64,000 nucleotides of DNA from Richelia sinica FACHB-800 (lineage in GTDB: Bacteria > Cyanobacteriota > Cyanobacteriia > Cyanobacteriales > Nostocaceae), in NCBI RefSeq assembly GCF_014698825.1, contig NZ_JACJTT010000005.1, forward strand, positions 124,001-188,000, written 5' to 3'. Each line of letters begins with the position of its first letter. Within the stretch, counting starts at the first letter, position 1. The notes below the pieces were generated by a model. The model saw nothing but the letters and a program-made list of their open reading frames with translations. It searched no databases and was not told the origin of the DNA. The position numbers were made by a program, and so were the translations under genes. Below are positions 18,414-27,810 of the stretch, in pieces.

Positions 18414-20213
18414 TTAGATAAAGATAATATCTGTGGTAACTTGAAAACCGGAGTTAGTATTCAACGTTGCAAACTGATTACCATTAAAGTTTAAAGCACC
18501 AGTAGCACTATTGTAAGTAAATAAATTCAGATTTGTTGCCGTTGCTCCAAAGCTAGCACTTTGAATTTGAATTTTATCTCCACCCACACGGGAAAAGTCT
18601 TTAATCACATCAATGCCTTGTGAGACAGCACTAAACACGAAGTTATCTGCATTCAACCCACCATAGAGAGTATCATTCCCCGCACTACCCATCAACACAT
18701 CGCTACCAGCACCACCATTGAGAAGATCATTTCCATTTCCACCGGTGAGGTTATTATTAGCAGTATTACCTGTCAGGGTATCGTTGTAGATAGAACCAAT
18801 GGCAACTTCCATATTTATCAAGCTATCTCTACCAGCTTGTCCATCTAAACCCACACCTATACCTAAGTTGACATTGACCGCTGAAGTGGCATTTTGATAA
18901 TTAACAATATCAATACCTGCACCACCATTGAGAGTATCGTTACCTAAACCACCATTGAACGAGTCATTACCACCATCACCATTAATGACATCGTTACCCC
19001 TACCCCCAGCAAAGGAATTATTACCACTATTACCAATCAGGGTATCGTTGTATGCAGAACCATTAATTACTTCAAGATTAAATAGGGTATCTCTACCTCC
19101 CTGTCCATCTAAAGCAATACCAGTAGCTAAGTTGACATTCACTGCTGATGTCACACTTTGATAACTAACCGTATCTATTCCCGTACCACCATCAATAGTG
19201 TCATTGCCAGTATTGCCAGTGAGAATATCATTACCTGCATTACCTTGGAGATAATCGTTACCTGTACCCCCATTAAAATTGTTAGCAGCATCGTTACCAA
19301 TAATGGTGTCATTGCTAGCACTACCAATGACATTTTCAATAGTCACGCCATAAGCGATCGCTGTACCATTGGTAGTTGTATAGTAGGTAGTGTTAGTTGT
19401 ATCATCCCAATCTTCATAGGAAGTGCCATTGTAAGCACTTTTGCTGGTCAGCATTCCCCCTTCTCTTAAATCAAAGCGGTAGGAATCATTAGTGCTTAAC
19501 CGAGAGAAATTGAGAGTATCTACACCACCACTATCCCAAATACTCAGTTTAGTGGCTTTAGTGGTACTACCTCTATATTGACTGCCATCACTATAGCCAA
19601 ACACAGTATCAAAGGTATAAGTCGTGTTGCCACTGTTATAACTTCTGGCACCATAAAGGTATTGAAGTGCCTTAATGTCATAAGGCATAGGATTGGATGC
19701 AGAGTTACCAGTAAAGTTATAAGTCATCACTGAATTGGTGGTGTTATCTTCACTGGATGGGAGATAAGGAGGTTCACTTGCAAAACCAGGATGTTTTAAA
19801 CCCAAACCATGTAGAGTCTCATGAATCAAACTCATGAAACCATGAGTACCAACACCCCCTTGAAATCCATTCGTGTCTAAATTATGGTCAAAGTCAGGAT
19901 TTAAAAATACATCCCCAGCTTGATTAGTGCCAGTAGGATAGTAAGCATAGGCGTATCTAGCATTATTAGACAACATGTAGCGGATTTGTCCATAGCTAGA
20001 TTCACTGTCGGATACTTCCACGAAATTGACGTTAATTAATGGCTGAATGATATTGGACAGAATATAACGAACATTTTGTTTAATTGCTTCGCTAACTGGA
20101 GAAACTGTTTCTGTACCGTAATATCTTCCACCATTGAAAAAACTAAAAGTAATAGTATTTGTTTGCCATTTATAGCCACTCAAGAGGCTATCTATTTGGT
20201 AATCTCCACTCAT
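18414..20213 (-). CDS. Serralysin-like M10 metalloprotease with RTX calcium repeats
   Basis: 599 residues. The zinc site HETLHGLGLKH (H131, E132, H135, H141) fits HExxHxxGxxH, and SVMTYN (Met163) gives the metzincin Met-turn. From about residue 295 there are several blocks of glycine/aspartate nonapeptides (GGTGNDYLQGNAGND and similar) that fold as Ca2+ beta-rolls. There is no N-terminal signal peptide, as expected for type I secretion with a C-terminal signal (the last residues are hydrophobic). No ABC/MFP secretion genes are nearby. A hairpin CCTGA...TCAGG lies just upstream of the start. Confidence 0.88.
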   Translation of the reverse strand: MSGDYQIDSLLSGYKWQTNTITFSFFNGGRYYGTETVSPVSEAIKQNVRYILSNIIQPLINVNFVEVSDSESSYGQIRYMLSNNARYAYAYYPTGTNQAGDVFLNPDFDHNLDTNGFQGGVGTHGFMSLIHETLHGLGLKHPGFASEPPYLPSSEDNTTNSVMTYNFTGNSASNPMPYDIKALQYLYGARSYNSGNTTYTFDTVFGYSDGSQYRGSTTKATKLSIWDSGGVDTLNFSRLSTNDSYRFDLREGGMLTSKSAYNGTSYEDWDDTTNTTYYTTTNGTAIAYGVTIENVIGSASNDTIIGNDAANNFNGGTGNDYLQGNAGNDILTGNTGNDTIDGGTGIDTVSYQSVTSAVNVNLATGIALDGQGGRDTLFNLEVINGSAYNDTLIGNSGNNSFAGGRGNDVINGDGGNDSFNGGLGNDTLNGGAGIDIVNYQNATSAVNVNLGIGVGLDGQAGRDSLINMEVAIGSIYNDTLTGNTANNNLTGGNGNDLLNGGAGSDVLMGSAGNDTLYGGLNADNFVFSAVSQGIDVIKDFSRVGGDKIQIQSASFGATATNLNLFTYNSATGALNFNGNQFATLNTNSGFQVTTDIIFI

Positions 20214-20504
20214 AGCCCCGCTCCTCCTGACATCTGCACATCAGGTACTTTTTGAACTTATTTTTTAGTACAATTACTGAATTAATTGCTCTTGGTGATT
20301 TACCTAATAAAACCCTTCTATTCCTTACAAGTCCTGAATTATCGTTCAAGTAAGTGAGGAAAAGAAATATATTTCACTGAGCAGATATGTCTGCCATAGT
20401 TATAATATTGACTTATTTCACACTGATAAAAAAGGTCAATAACACCGAACTATTAAATGGGATAAAAGACGTTTATGCAGTAGAATTACGGCTTTAAGCA
20501 AAAT

Positions 20505-20568
20505 CATATTCCGTATCTTATACACTATTCCTCAATGCGCTAATTCACGAAGCAAGATATGGAATATG
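20505..20568. repeat. Inverted repeat in a 1.4-kb gene-poor region
   Basis: CATATTCCGTATCTT (20505-20519) and AAGATATGGAATATG (20554-20568) are 15-base arms with one mismatch around a 34-base spacer. The surrounding interval 20214-21608 has no convincing gene apart from a possible tiny frame at 21365; a weak hairpin AAACCC/GGGTTT with a short T-run lies at 20865-20884. Confidence 0.5.
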
Positions 20569-21091
20569 CCGCTTGGATAGTTCAAATAAAACCTCTCAAA
20601 GCTTGATCAATTTATGCTTTCAGCATCTCATGGAGAGGAGGCTGATCAGAAATGGAAATTCTCTTGGTGAATGTATTTATGCTGATGATGTCCTCTGTAT
20701 ACATAGCTAGAGAAAAGGCATCAGCAGTAGTAATTATCCTTAGCTAAAAAATATATTCATTCCGTTATTTATGGCAATTCTCAACAACAGTATGATTGTG
20801 ATATTTGATAAAAGAGCAATTAAGGAGCTTTCAGGAAATAAATAATCTTGTGGGACTTGATAACAAACCCAAAACAGGGTTTTTAAATTTGGCAGTAAAG
20901 TTTATGCAAAAACATCAAACCCAGAATTTGAGTATTTTTGTTTAGCACTAACTTTCTATTGCACTAGATGTTTATTGTGCATAAAAAGTCTTGTTGATAA
21001 GGGTTTTTGAGTTTAGTTCCCGTGCTTTTGAGAAAAGTTAACAAATCCCCTGTTCAGCTAAAAACATCTATTTTGCCTAGTAGAAGTGCCA

Positions 21092-21123
21092 ATAACTCTT
21101 GTGGTGTGAGCATTTTGACCAAT
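21092..21123 (+). repeat. Degenerate copy of a TAACTCTTGTGGTG dispersed repeat
   Basis: TAACTCTTGTGGTG is shared exactly with 46569-46582, and the following bases (TGAGCATTTTGACC here, CGGGGATCTTGCCC there) remain similar. The later copy forms a GCGGG/CCCGC hairpin that is broken here. Confidence 0.4.
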
Positions 21124-21364
21124 CTAATTATGGAAATTGCATGTGTAAAAATCTAAAGGACAGTTAAGTCGCGTATACTTTCATGTATTTATGTTTACTT
21201 ACGGATGAATTCCCACGTATTTGCAGTTTTGATTATAGGTGTTGTTACCAACGCCATAATTTACAAGCTTTGTAAATTTACAGATACAATTCATCGAAAA
21301 ATTCAGAAATCGACTACCAGAATCGTCTTCACTCTGAGCAGGTAAATTTGCCCTTCTAAATTCA

Positions 21365-21508
21365 GTGGAATTAGAGATAACCTACGAGCAAGTTACTAAA
21401 CCCTATGACAAATATACTGTGGGGACTTTTGTTGAAGAAGCCGCTGGCCACCATCGAAATAGATGGAATTCCTTAATTCACTCCCTCCCATCATTGATTA
21501 ATTTTTGA
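21365..21508 (+). CDS. Possible 47-residue ORF or gene remnant
   Basis: A GTG-initiated frame with protein-like composition in its first 30 residues (ITYEQVTKPYDKYTVGTFVE), then a less convincing tail. It ends 100 bases before the GMC dehydrogenase gene. It could be a leader peptide, a small partner protein or the remnant of a larger gene. No family recognised and no ribosome-binding site visible. Confidence 0.25.
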   Translation: MELEITYEQVTKPYDKYTVGTFVEEAAGHHRNRWNSLIHSLPSLINF

Positions 21509-21608
21509 AAAAAAATATTTTCCACGCAAAACTCCTTTCAGGATCTGGAGATATTGCCCCATAGATTCATACCAAAGAGTCCAAAAAGTCATCTTTTAGG
21601 AGTAACTA

Positions 21609-23426
21609 ATGAGTCACAGTCAGACACGTGTCGCATCTGTCGATTGCCAGACCGTTGCGGCAACAACATATGATGCAGTTATTGTCGGAGCAGGAGTGGC
21701 TGGAGCTATTGTTGCCAAGGAATTGAGTCAACAAGGTAAAACAGTCTTAATCCTAGAGGCAGGAAAAACTAAGGATTTCTCCCTTGCAGGCTTTCAAAGT
21801 TATGTAGATACCTTCTACAGTGCTGCATCCAAAGACGCAAACGCCCCATATCCCAAAAATCCCAATGCTCTAAGTCCTAATGAGATTGGAGATTATTTTA
21901 TAGAAAGAGGCCCGATGAAACTTGGGGGTTCCTATACGAGAGTTCCTGGTGGCACAACTATGCACTGGGAAGCGAAAACCCCACGTATGTTACCGGAAGA
22001 TTTCCAGTTACAGACTCTCTATGGTCAAGGTCTAGATTGGCCAATTAGCTATGAGGACCTGATGCCCTACTACCGCAAAGCAGAACATGAAATTGGGGTT
22101 TGTGGGGACAGGGAAGAGCAAGAAAAACTGGGTGTCATATTTGAAGAAGGCTATGTTTTTCCTATGGAAAAGCTGCCTCCTTCCTATTTGGATCAGCAAG
22201 TAATTGAGAAAGTAAGTGGGACTAAAGTTCAACTCTATGACGAAACTCTGGAATTGAGCTTTGCGACTTTTCCACAAGGTCGTAATGGTGTACCCAATCC
22301 TAAATATGATCATGGTAATGTCTTCGTTCCTGAAGGAGTTGCTGCTACCCATCCTGTTCAGTACGGGGAACGTTGCCAAGGAAATGCTAACTGTGTCCCT
22401 ATCTGTCCGGTGCAAGCCAAATATGATGCCCGCAGAACTTTAGTGAAAGCTTTCCATACTGGTCGAGTTCATTTGCTTTCCCAAGCAGTGGCTTACCAGG
22501 TAGAGATTAATTCTGAAACTGGTCGTGTGAGTGCCATTCACTATAAACGCTATGATGACCCTAATTCTCCTCAACATATCACTGGAATCGCTAAGGGTCA
22601 TTTATTTGTCTTAGCAGCTAATGCGGTGGAAAATGCCCGTTTGATGCTTGCTTCTGAGTTGCCTAGCACCAGCGGACTAATGGGTCGCAATTTGATGGAT
22701 CACCCTTTCACCTTAGCTTGGGCTTTAATGCCAGAAGTAACGGGAACTATGCGTGGGCCTCTGGTGACATCGGGTATCGGCACATTTCGTAAAGGTGCAT
22801 TTCGTCATAAACAATCTGCCTTCGCGGTAGATATTCACAATGATGGTTGGGGATGGGCTACCGGATCACCCTATACGGAAGTTTTAGATGCCGTTGACAA
22901 TAAAAACAAATATGGTGAAGAACTGCGGCAAACATTGATTAGTCGGATTTCCAGGCAACTGCTGTTAGCTTTCATGTGCGAATTACCCCCCGACCCCAGT
23001 AACCGAGTCACCATCGATCCAAAATACAAGGATCAATTGGGTAATTATCGACCAGTTATTTCCTTCAACCTATCTGATTACTCTCTTCGCACCTTGGCCT
23101 ATACGAGAAAACTTTCTCGTGTGATTTTTCAACGGTTGGGTGCGGAAGACTATACTCACTATGATCCTTCAGACCCTGCCTATTTTGAGTTTGAGGGTGA
23201 AGGTTACTTCTACAGAGGAGGGAACCACTTTTCTGGCACTCATGTGATGGGAACAACGCCACACAATTCAGTGATTGATAGATATCTGCGTTCTTGGGAT
23301 CATAATAATCTCTACCTACTTGGTGCAGGAAGTATGCCAACTATTGGTAGTTCAAATACGACACTAACCGTTGCAGCACTGAGTTTTTTGGCTGTTGAAC
23401 AGATGCTCAAAGACTTGAACTCTTAG
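21609..23426 (+). CDS. GMC-family FAD-dependent sugar/alcohol dehydrogenase (large subunit)
   Basis: 605 residues. The FAD-binding loop VIVGAGVAGAIVAKEL lies at about 25-40, with LILEAG after it; the C-terminal GMC domain holds the catalytic pair H545 (GTHVMGT) and N583 (SSNTTLT). CQGNANCVPICPVQAKYDARRT is the cysteine segment of membrane sugar dehydrogenases (gluconate 2-dehydrogenase/sorbitol dehydrogenase branch). It oxidises a sugar or polyol hydroxyl; the acceptor is probably quinone or cytochrome rather than O2. No signal peptide is visible. AGGAG precedes the ATG by six bases. It opens the run of genes to 36002, and a sorbitol-dehydrogenase-type small subunit follows two genes later. 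Confidence 0.88.
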   Translation: MSHSQTRVASVDCQTVAATTYDAVIVGAGVAGAIVAKELSQQGKTVLILEAGKTKDFSLAGFQSYVDTFYSAASKDANAPYPKNPNALSPNEIGDYFIERGPMKLGGSYTRVPGGTTMHWEAKTPRMLPEDFQLQTLYGQGLDWPISYEDLMPYYRKAEHEIGVCGDREEQEKLGVIFEEGYVFPMEKLPPSYLDQQVIEKVSGTKVQLYDETLELSFATFPQGRNGVPNPKYDHGNVFVPEGVAATHPVQYGERCQGNANCVPICPVQAKYDARRTLVKAFHTGRVHLLSQAVAYQVEINSETGRVSAIHYKRYDDPNSPQHITGIAKGHLFVLAANAVENARLMLASELPSTSGLMGRNLMDHPFTLAWALMPEVTGTMRGPLVTSGIGTFRKGAFRHKQSAFAVDIHNDGWGWATGSPYTEVLDAVDNKNKYGEELRQTLISRISRQLLLAFMCELPPDPSNRVTIDPKYKDQLGNYRPVISFNLSDYSLRTLAYTRKLSRVIFQRLGAEDYTHYDPSDPAYFEFEGEGYFYRGGNHFSGTHVMGTTPHNSVIDRYLRSWDHNNLYLLGAGSMPTIGSSNTTLTVAALSFLAVEQMLKDLNS

Positions 23427-23486
23427 GATTCGCAATTAGCTTTATATCCCTTACAGAATCGAGAACACATTGTCAGCAACTGGATT

Positions 23487-24575
23487 ATGACTACAGAAAA
23501 TAGTTTGAAACTGATTACGACAGTAGAACGATTGCATTACTATCTGATTCAAGCGATGAAGATAGAACATGCCACTATTCCCCCTTACATGACAGCGCTT
23601 TATTCCCTGAAACCAGGAAAGAATTTAGAAGCTTTTCATATTATTCGTGCTGTTGCTGTAGAAGAAATGCTACACCTCACTCTTGCTGCTAATGTTTTTA
23701 ACGCAGTGGGAGGAAATATCAAATCAACTTTGACTGCACCTGATTTTATCCCTTCATATCCTACCTATTTGCCAACGGGGGAGACGGATTTTCAAGTGGG
23801 TTTGGGCAAGTTTTCCCAAGAGACTATAGCGACCTTTCGTCAGATAGAACGGTCTAAAGATGTTCCTGAAGATAAGCCATTAGTTGTGTCTCGACCCCTG
23901 CAAGAATATTTGCTGTCGGTTCTGGGCTACGATCCCACCAAGAGTTTCTATAGCATTGGCTTGTTCTATGCAGAGATCATTCGTGGGTTGAATGCTTTGC
24001 ATCAGGAGATGGGTGATGCCCTATTCTGCGGTGATCCTGGGCGACAAATTACCCCTGAATATTACTATAGTGGTGGCGGAGATATTATCCCTGTTACGGA
24101 TTTGCGTTCAGCGATTAGGGCGCTAAAAGTTATTCAAGAACAGGGTGAAGGGACAAGAATCGGCACTATCTATGATGCAGAACGAGAACTAGCCCATGAA
24201 TTTCGGTTTGAGCAGTTGGAATTAGGGCAATATTATGTGGTGGACAAGGATGATCCGGAAAAATCTGATCAACCCCATCATCCAACAGGTGAAACCTTTA
24301 CTGTAGATTGGGACGCAGTTTATCCGATTAAGGAAAATGCCAAACTGAGCGATTATCCCCCAGGTTCAGAATTGTATACGGCAGCAGTGGAGTTTCAGTC
24401 TGCCTATAGCAACTTCTTAGCTGAGATTGAATACGCTTTTGATGGACATCCTGAAACTTTAATTCCCGCAGTTGGGGGTATGTTCCGGCTGAAGGAAAAG
24501 GCTACTAGCTTAATTCGTAATCCTATTCCTGGTCTAGATGGTGTGAATGCTGCGCCTATTTTCCGATTGGATTAA
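23487..24575 (+). CDS. Ferritin-like domain protein (iminophenylpyruvate-dimer-synthase/VioB-type)
   Basis: 362 residues. The first 200 carry the ferritin-like pattern LHYYLIQAMKIEHATIPPYMTALYSL and VAVEEMLHLTLAANVFNAVGG, with Glu and ExxH residues able to hold a diiron or single-iron site. This family (PF12902-like) includes the N-terminal part of VioB of violacein synthesis, but most members are orphan. It follows the GMC gene by 60 bases and precedes the small subunit, so it probably acts with that dehydrogenase, either as an oxygen-dependent enzyme or as a metal-binding accessory. Function is inferred from context only. Confidence 0.78.
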   Translation: MTTENSLKLITTVERLHYYLIQAMKIEHATIPPYMTALYSLKPGKNLEAFHIIRAVAVEEMLHLTLAANVFNAVGGNIKSTLTAPDFIPSYPTYLPTGETDFQVGLGKFSQETIATFRQIERSKDVPEDKPLVVSRPLQEYLLSVLGYDPTKSFYSIGLFYAEIIRGLNALHQEMGDALFCGDPGRQITPEYYYSGGGDIIPVTDLRSAIRALKVIQEQGEGTRIGTIYDAERELAHEFRFEQLELGQYYVVDKDDPEKSDQPHHPTGETFTVDWDAVYPIKENAKLSDYPPGSELYTAAVEFQSAYSNFLAEIEYAFDGHPETLIPAVGGMFRLKEKATSLIRNPIPGLDGVNAAPIFRLD

Positions 24576-24648
24576 TTTGCTCATCCTTTTGAGAAATGAG
24601 AAAAGAAGCTGAAAAAAATTAGCAATTTTTGTGGAGGTCAATATACTG

Positions 24649-25143
24649 ATGGATATTAACGCACCAGAGTTTATGGAGTATTTTCTCGATATCTCTGTGG
24701 CCTTAACTGGTTTTTCTCGGTTTCATCTCCAGGGAACCGGCCAAGCTGGTCTTTATTTCGCCACAGTTCGAGACATCATTGGTGAAGATTTATTTGCAGA
24801 ACTACTAGAAACCTTTCATCGCTTGCAAACAGCAGCCCAAAACCAAAATGATGAATCCATTTTAATTAATGGAATTCGTATAGAAATACTGGGTTCTGAA
24901 AAATTAGGAGCGATCGCTCGCAATATTATCAAACTTTGGTACGTTGCCACATGGTACCAACTGCCACAAGATTGGCGAGATACCTTTGGCACTAAGGAAA
25001 ACGATAAAACCTTTATTCCCAGTCCACAAGCCTATCCAGAAGGACTCCTATGGCCAGCTATTGGTGTTAATCCACCAGGTGCAAAAGGTCTGGGATATGG
25101 GACTTGGAGCGAACCTCCTGCGGTTAGTCTGCAAAAAAGCTAA
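24649..25143 (+). CDS. Sorbitol-dehydrogenase-type small subunit (FAD-SLDH family)
   Basis: 164 residues from ATG 24649, with GGAGG at 24633-24637 upstream. Features fit the small subunit of membrane FAD-dependent sorbitol/fructose dehydrogenases: FMEYFLDISVALTGFSRFHLQGTG at the start and a WYVATWYQLP motif before a proline/glycine-rich end. In the family it stabilises and targets the GMC-type large subunit. Here there is no clear Tat or Sec signal, so export of the complex is uncertain. Linked to the GMC gene with the ferritin-like gene in between. Confidence 0.7.
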   Translation: MDINAPEFMEYFLDISVALTGFSRFHLQGTGQAGLYFATVRDIIGEDLFAELLETFHRLQTAAQNQNDESILINGIRIEILGSEKLGAIARNIIKLWYVATWYQLPQDWRDTFGTKENDKTFIPSPQAYPEGLLWPAIGVNPPGAKGLGYGTWSEPPAVSLQKS

Positions 25144-25216
25144 TGCTGTCTAACAACTGGTAAGTAAAGACCCGACTTTCCTACTCAAACAATTACTAAC
25201 ATCCCTCAGGATTAAC

Positions 25217-25885
25217 ATGAATACTCAATCTTGGTTGCGTAGACTCTCTACAATTGCCTTCTCAATTGTTGTGAGCTTAACCATCTTTAGTTTGCCTGCT
25301 CACGCTTTTGTCGCTACAGATTACGAAAAGTTAATGGTTACCAACGCCTGTACTGGTTGCGATCTATCAGGAGTAGATTTATCGAATAAAGACCTATACG
25401 GTAGCGCTCTGGATGGAGCAAATCTGTCTAAGGCTAATCTCTCTGGGACTCTACTTAATGATGCAAAACTCAAAGAAGCAAATCTCACAGGAGCAAACCT
25501 CACGGGAGCTATCATGATGGGAACTGACTTCTCAAGGGCTAACCTCTCTAATGCTAATCTTGCTGATGGAGATTTGTATAATGCCCTACTCACTAATGCA
25601 ATTTTATTAAACGTCAACTTAAATAACGCTGATCTCACATCTGCAATTATCAGTGATTCCGATTTGTCTAATGCGGTGGGGACACACACCAAGTTAAAAG
25701 GTGCAATTCTTTCTCGTTCCAATTTATCAAATGCAGATTTTTCTAACAGCTTCATGAGAAATGTCAGACTATCAAGTGCCACTCTCAAAGCAGCCAAATT
25801 TGTTGGCACTGATTTGTCCAATTCCCTGATGCCTGACGGGACTACTTATAACGGTGATATCAGTAAATTTGGGGCTTATCAATAA
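25217..25885 (+). CDS. Exported pentapeptide-repeat protein
   Basis: 222 residues: a Sec signal peptide ending near AHA (residue 30), a CTGCDLSG segment with two cysteines, then about 30 pentapeptides of the A(D/N)LXX type (SKANLSGTLLNDAKL and so on) forming a right-handed quadrilateral beta-helix. AGGA precedes the ATG. Pentapeptide proteins are very common in cyanobacteria and rarely have known functions; in this position a periplasmic scaffold or accessory role in the sugar-oxidation cluster is possible. Confidence 0.85.
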   Translation: MNTQSWLRRLSTIAFSIVVSLTIFSLPAHAFVATDYEKLMVTNACTGCDLSGVDLSNKDLYGSALDGANLSKANLSGTLLNDAKLKEANLTGANLTGAIMMGTDFSRANLSNANLADGDLYNALLTNAILLNVNLNNADLTSAIISDSDLSNAVGTHTKLKGAILSRSNLSNADFSNSFMRNVRLSSATLKAAKFVGTDLSNSLMPDGTTYNGDISKFGAYQ

Positions 25886-26021
25886 AATTTGACCCCCCGT
25901 ACATAGGAAGAAATCGCAATGAGTTTTAGAGGATTGTTAATCAGCTTTAAACTCATTGCTGATGATTTGAACATCCTTGTTTACTCACTGCTCAAAAATA
26001 AAGATAAGGAATGAATTATTC

Positions 26022-27137
26022 ATGTTGGTAAATAATGAACAAAAGATAGAAAAATCTGTGATTTTTCAGAAAATGAAATTTCTTAGTCGGTTGTCAGCTT
26101 TGTTATTTATCTTGGTTTTATTAGGTATAAATAGCTTTGCTTTACCTGCTAGTGCGGCTACAAGTAAAAATAATTCGGTTTTGGTATCTTTAGTTCCCCC
26201 TACATCTAAACCAGCAATTTTAGACCCCACATTTGATCCCACAAAAGTTGATTTGGGAATTACACCAACTGGTTGGAGTAATAGTGATGACCAGACTATT
26301 GACCTCAATCCTCCCATTCCTTACCAGCAGATTCTCAGTGAAACGGCACTATCGGGGTTTACAGGTTCCCAGATGTCACCTAAATACCCCCAAGACCTGG
26401 AAGTTTTAAAAAAAGAGTTAAAACAGCGTCAAGTCAAAATTTCTGAACCTTGGGTAGGAACTTTATTTACCGAGGGAAAGAAAGAAGAAACATTGAAAGA
26501 ATTTAAGAAACAAATAGCCTTCATGAAAGAAATGAAGGGCAAAAAAATTGTGGTAGCTGAATTAGGTTATGCCGTTCATCAGAAGAAATGTGTAGATCCT
26601 TTAGTGAACAGACCCCATTTCACTGACGAGCAATGGTCAGATTTAATCACAGGACTAAACCAACTGGGTGCGATCGCTCAAGAAAACCGTATGCAGTTAG
26701 TCTATCATCCCCATATTGGCACAGGAGTGGAGGATTTGGCTGATATTGACCGATTGATGAGCGGCACTAATCCTGAGACTGTCAAGCTCCTGTTGGATAC
26801 TGGCCATTTATATTATGCGGGAGTTGATCCCTTAACAGTCACGAAAAAATATGCTAATCGCATCAAACATGTTCATTTGAAAAATATTCGTCAGTCAGAA
26901 TTAGATGAATCCAAAAAAACTGGTCGTAGCTTTTTAGATTCTATCCGTGCAGGTATATTTACCGTACCGGGAGATAGTGCTGGTGCAATTGATTTTCAGC
27001 CAATTTTACAAGAACTTGCCAAAGCTAACTATCAAGGATGGTTGATGGTAGAGGCAGAACAAGATCCTAATAAAGCTGAACCCTTAAAATACGCACTCAT
27101 GGCTCGTAAATATCTGCGAAATCAAATAGGGTTTTAA
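26022..27137 (+). CDS. Exported TIM-barrel protein resembling inosose dehydratase (IolE)
   Basis: 371 residues from ATG 26022 (an alternative is ATG 26073, which begins directly at the hydrophobic signal). The signal peptide ends near PASA. The mature part follows the IolE pattern: LGITPTGWSN, LSETALSGFTGSQMSPKYP, LVYHPHIGTGVED, LLLDTGHLYYAGVDP, IKHVHLKNIR, FTVPGDSAGAIDF and GWLMVEAEQDP, with the Glu/Asp/His/Glu metal set of xylose-isomerase-like barrels. IolE dehydrates 2-keto-myo-inositol and is normally cytoplasmic, so an exported member is odd. It may act on 3-keto sugars by beta-elimination, as related epimerase-fold enzymes do; that is inference. Confidence 0.8.
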   Translation: MLVNNEQKIEKSVIFQKMKFLSRLSALLFILVLLGINSFALPASAATSKNNSVLVSLVPPTSKPAILDPTFDPTKVDLGITPTGWSNSDDQTIDLNPPIPYQQILSETALSGFTGSQMSPKYPQDLEVLKKELKQRQVKISEPWVGTLFTEGKKEETLKEFKKQIAFMKEMKGKKIVVAELGYAVHQKKCVDPLVNRPHFTDEQWSDLITGLNQLGAIAQENRMQLVYHPHIGTGVEDLADIDRLMSGTNPETVKLLLDTGHLYYAGVDPLTVTKKYANRIKHVHLKNIRQSELDESKKTGRSFLDSIRAGIFTVPGDSAGAIDFQPILQELAKANYQGWLMVEAEQDPNKAEPLKYALMARKYLRNQIGF

Positions 27138-27297
27138 TCTTGGTTGAATAGGGAGTAGCCAGGTATTGAATTAATTTGCCCATATCTGGCATTACTTTTT
27201 CTCTATTCCCTAATTGCAAGAATTTTCGGGAATTGTATGAATTGAAACGGTGTAAATAAACAGGTGATAAATTACAGGTAAAAATGGGAGTGAGCAT

Positions 27298-27690
27298 ATG
27301 AGTTCAAGAGATAGGGAAGAGATTAGGAGAGTATTTGAAGAAGTCTATCCCGAAAATGTCAGGACGAAAAATATAGAAGGATATGCAGAAATGTACACAG
27401 ACAGTGCACTGTGGATGCCTCCAAATGGCCCTGATCGTTGTGGAATTACCGACATTATTGAAGGATTTGCCTCTCAAATTGCCCATCAGAATATCGACCC
27501 AATTTTCACGGCTGAAGAAATTGAAGTTTTCGATGATATGGGCTATGTAATTGGTTTATCTATCGCTACTATTACTCCCCATGATGGTAGTCCCACAAAA
27601 CAGGCTCGTTATCGAGCCTTATGGTTAATGAAAAAAGATTGTGGTACATGGAAAATTGACCGGCAGATTTGGAATAACAAACATGTGTAA
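27298..27690 (+). CDS. NTF2/SnoaL-like small protein
   Basis: 130 residues with the cone-shaped NTF2-fold pattern: an N-terminal helix (EEIRRVFEEVYPENVRTKNIEGYAEMY), TDSALWMPPNGPDRCG, and the long sheet ending RYRALWLMKKDCGTWKIDRQIWN. Resembles the DUF4440/SgcJ group of ketosteroid-isomerase-like proteins. GGGAG lies before the ATG. Such proteins bind or isomerise small molecules; here it sits between two TIM-barrel sugar enzymes, suggesting action on the same intermediates. Confidence 0.75.
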   Translation: MSSRDREEIRRVFEEVYPENVRTKNIEGYAEMYTDSALWMPPNGPDRCGITDIIEGFASQIAHQNIDPIFTAEEIEVFDDMGYVIGLSIATITPHDGSPTKQARYRALWLMKKDCGTWKIDRQIWNNKHV

Positions 27691-27810
27691 GCACTAATCA
27701 AGGAGATTGCTGTTAATAATCTCTGGCAAGTTAACACCACCATTAATTATAGTCATATCTTTTCTCAATTCTCATTCTGAGAATACTAGCAAAATAGGAT
27801 AAATCATGTC

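Noticed and set aside
18650-19320. Regularly spaced repeats considered as a CRISPR array
   Set aside because: They are in-frame glycine/aspartate nonapeptide codons of the RTX protease, not identical repeats with unique spacers.
25321-25821. 166-codon open frame antisense to the exported pentapeptide gene
   Set aside because: It mirrors the repetitive GCTAAYCT codons of the pentapeptides, giving a low-complexity Ala/Leu/Arg/Ser product; no independent start signal.
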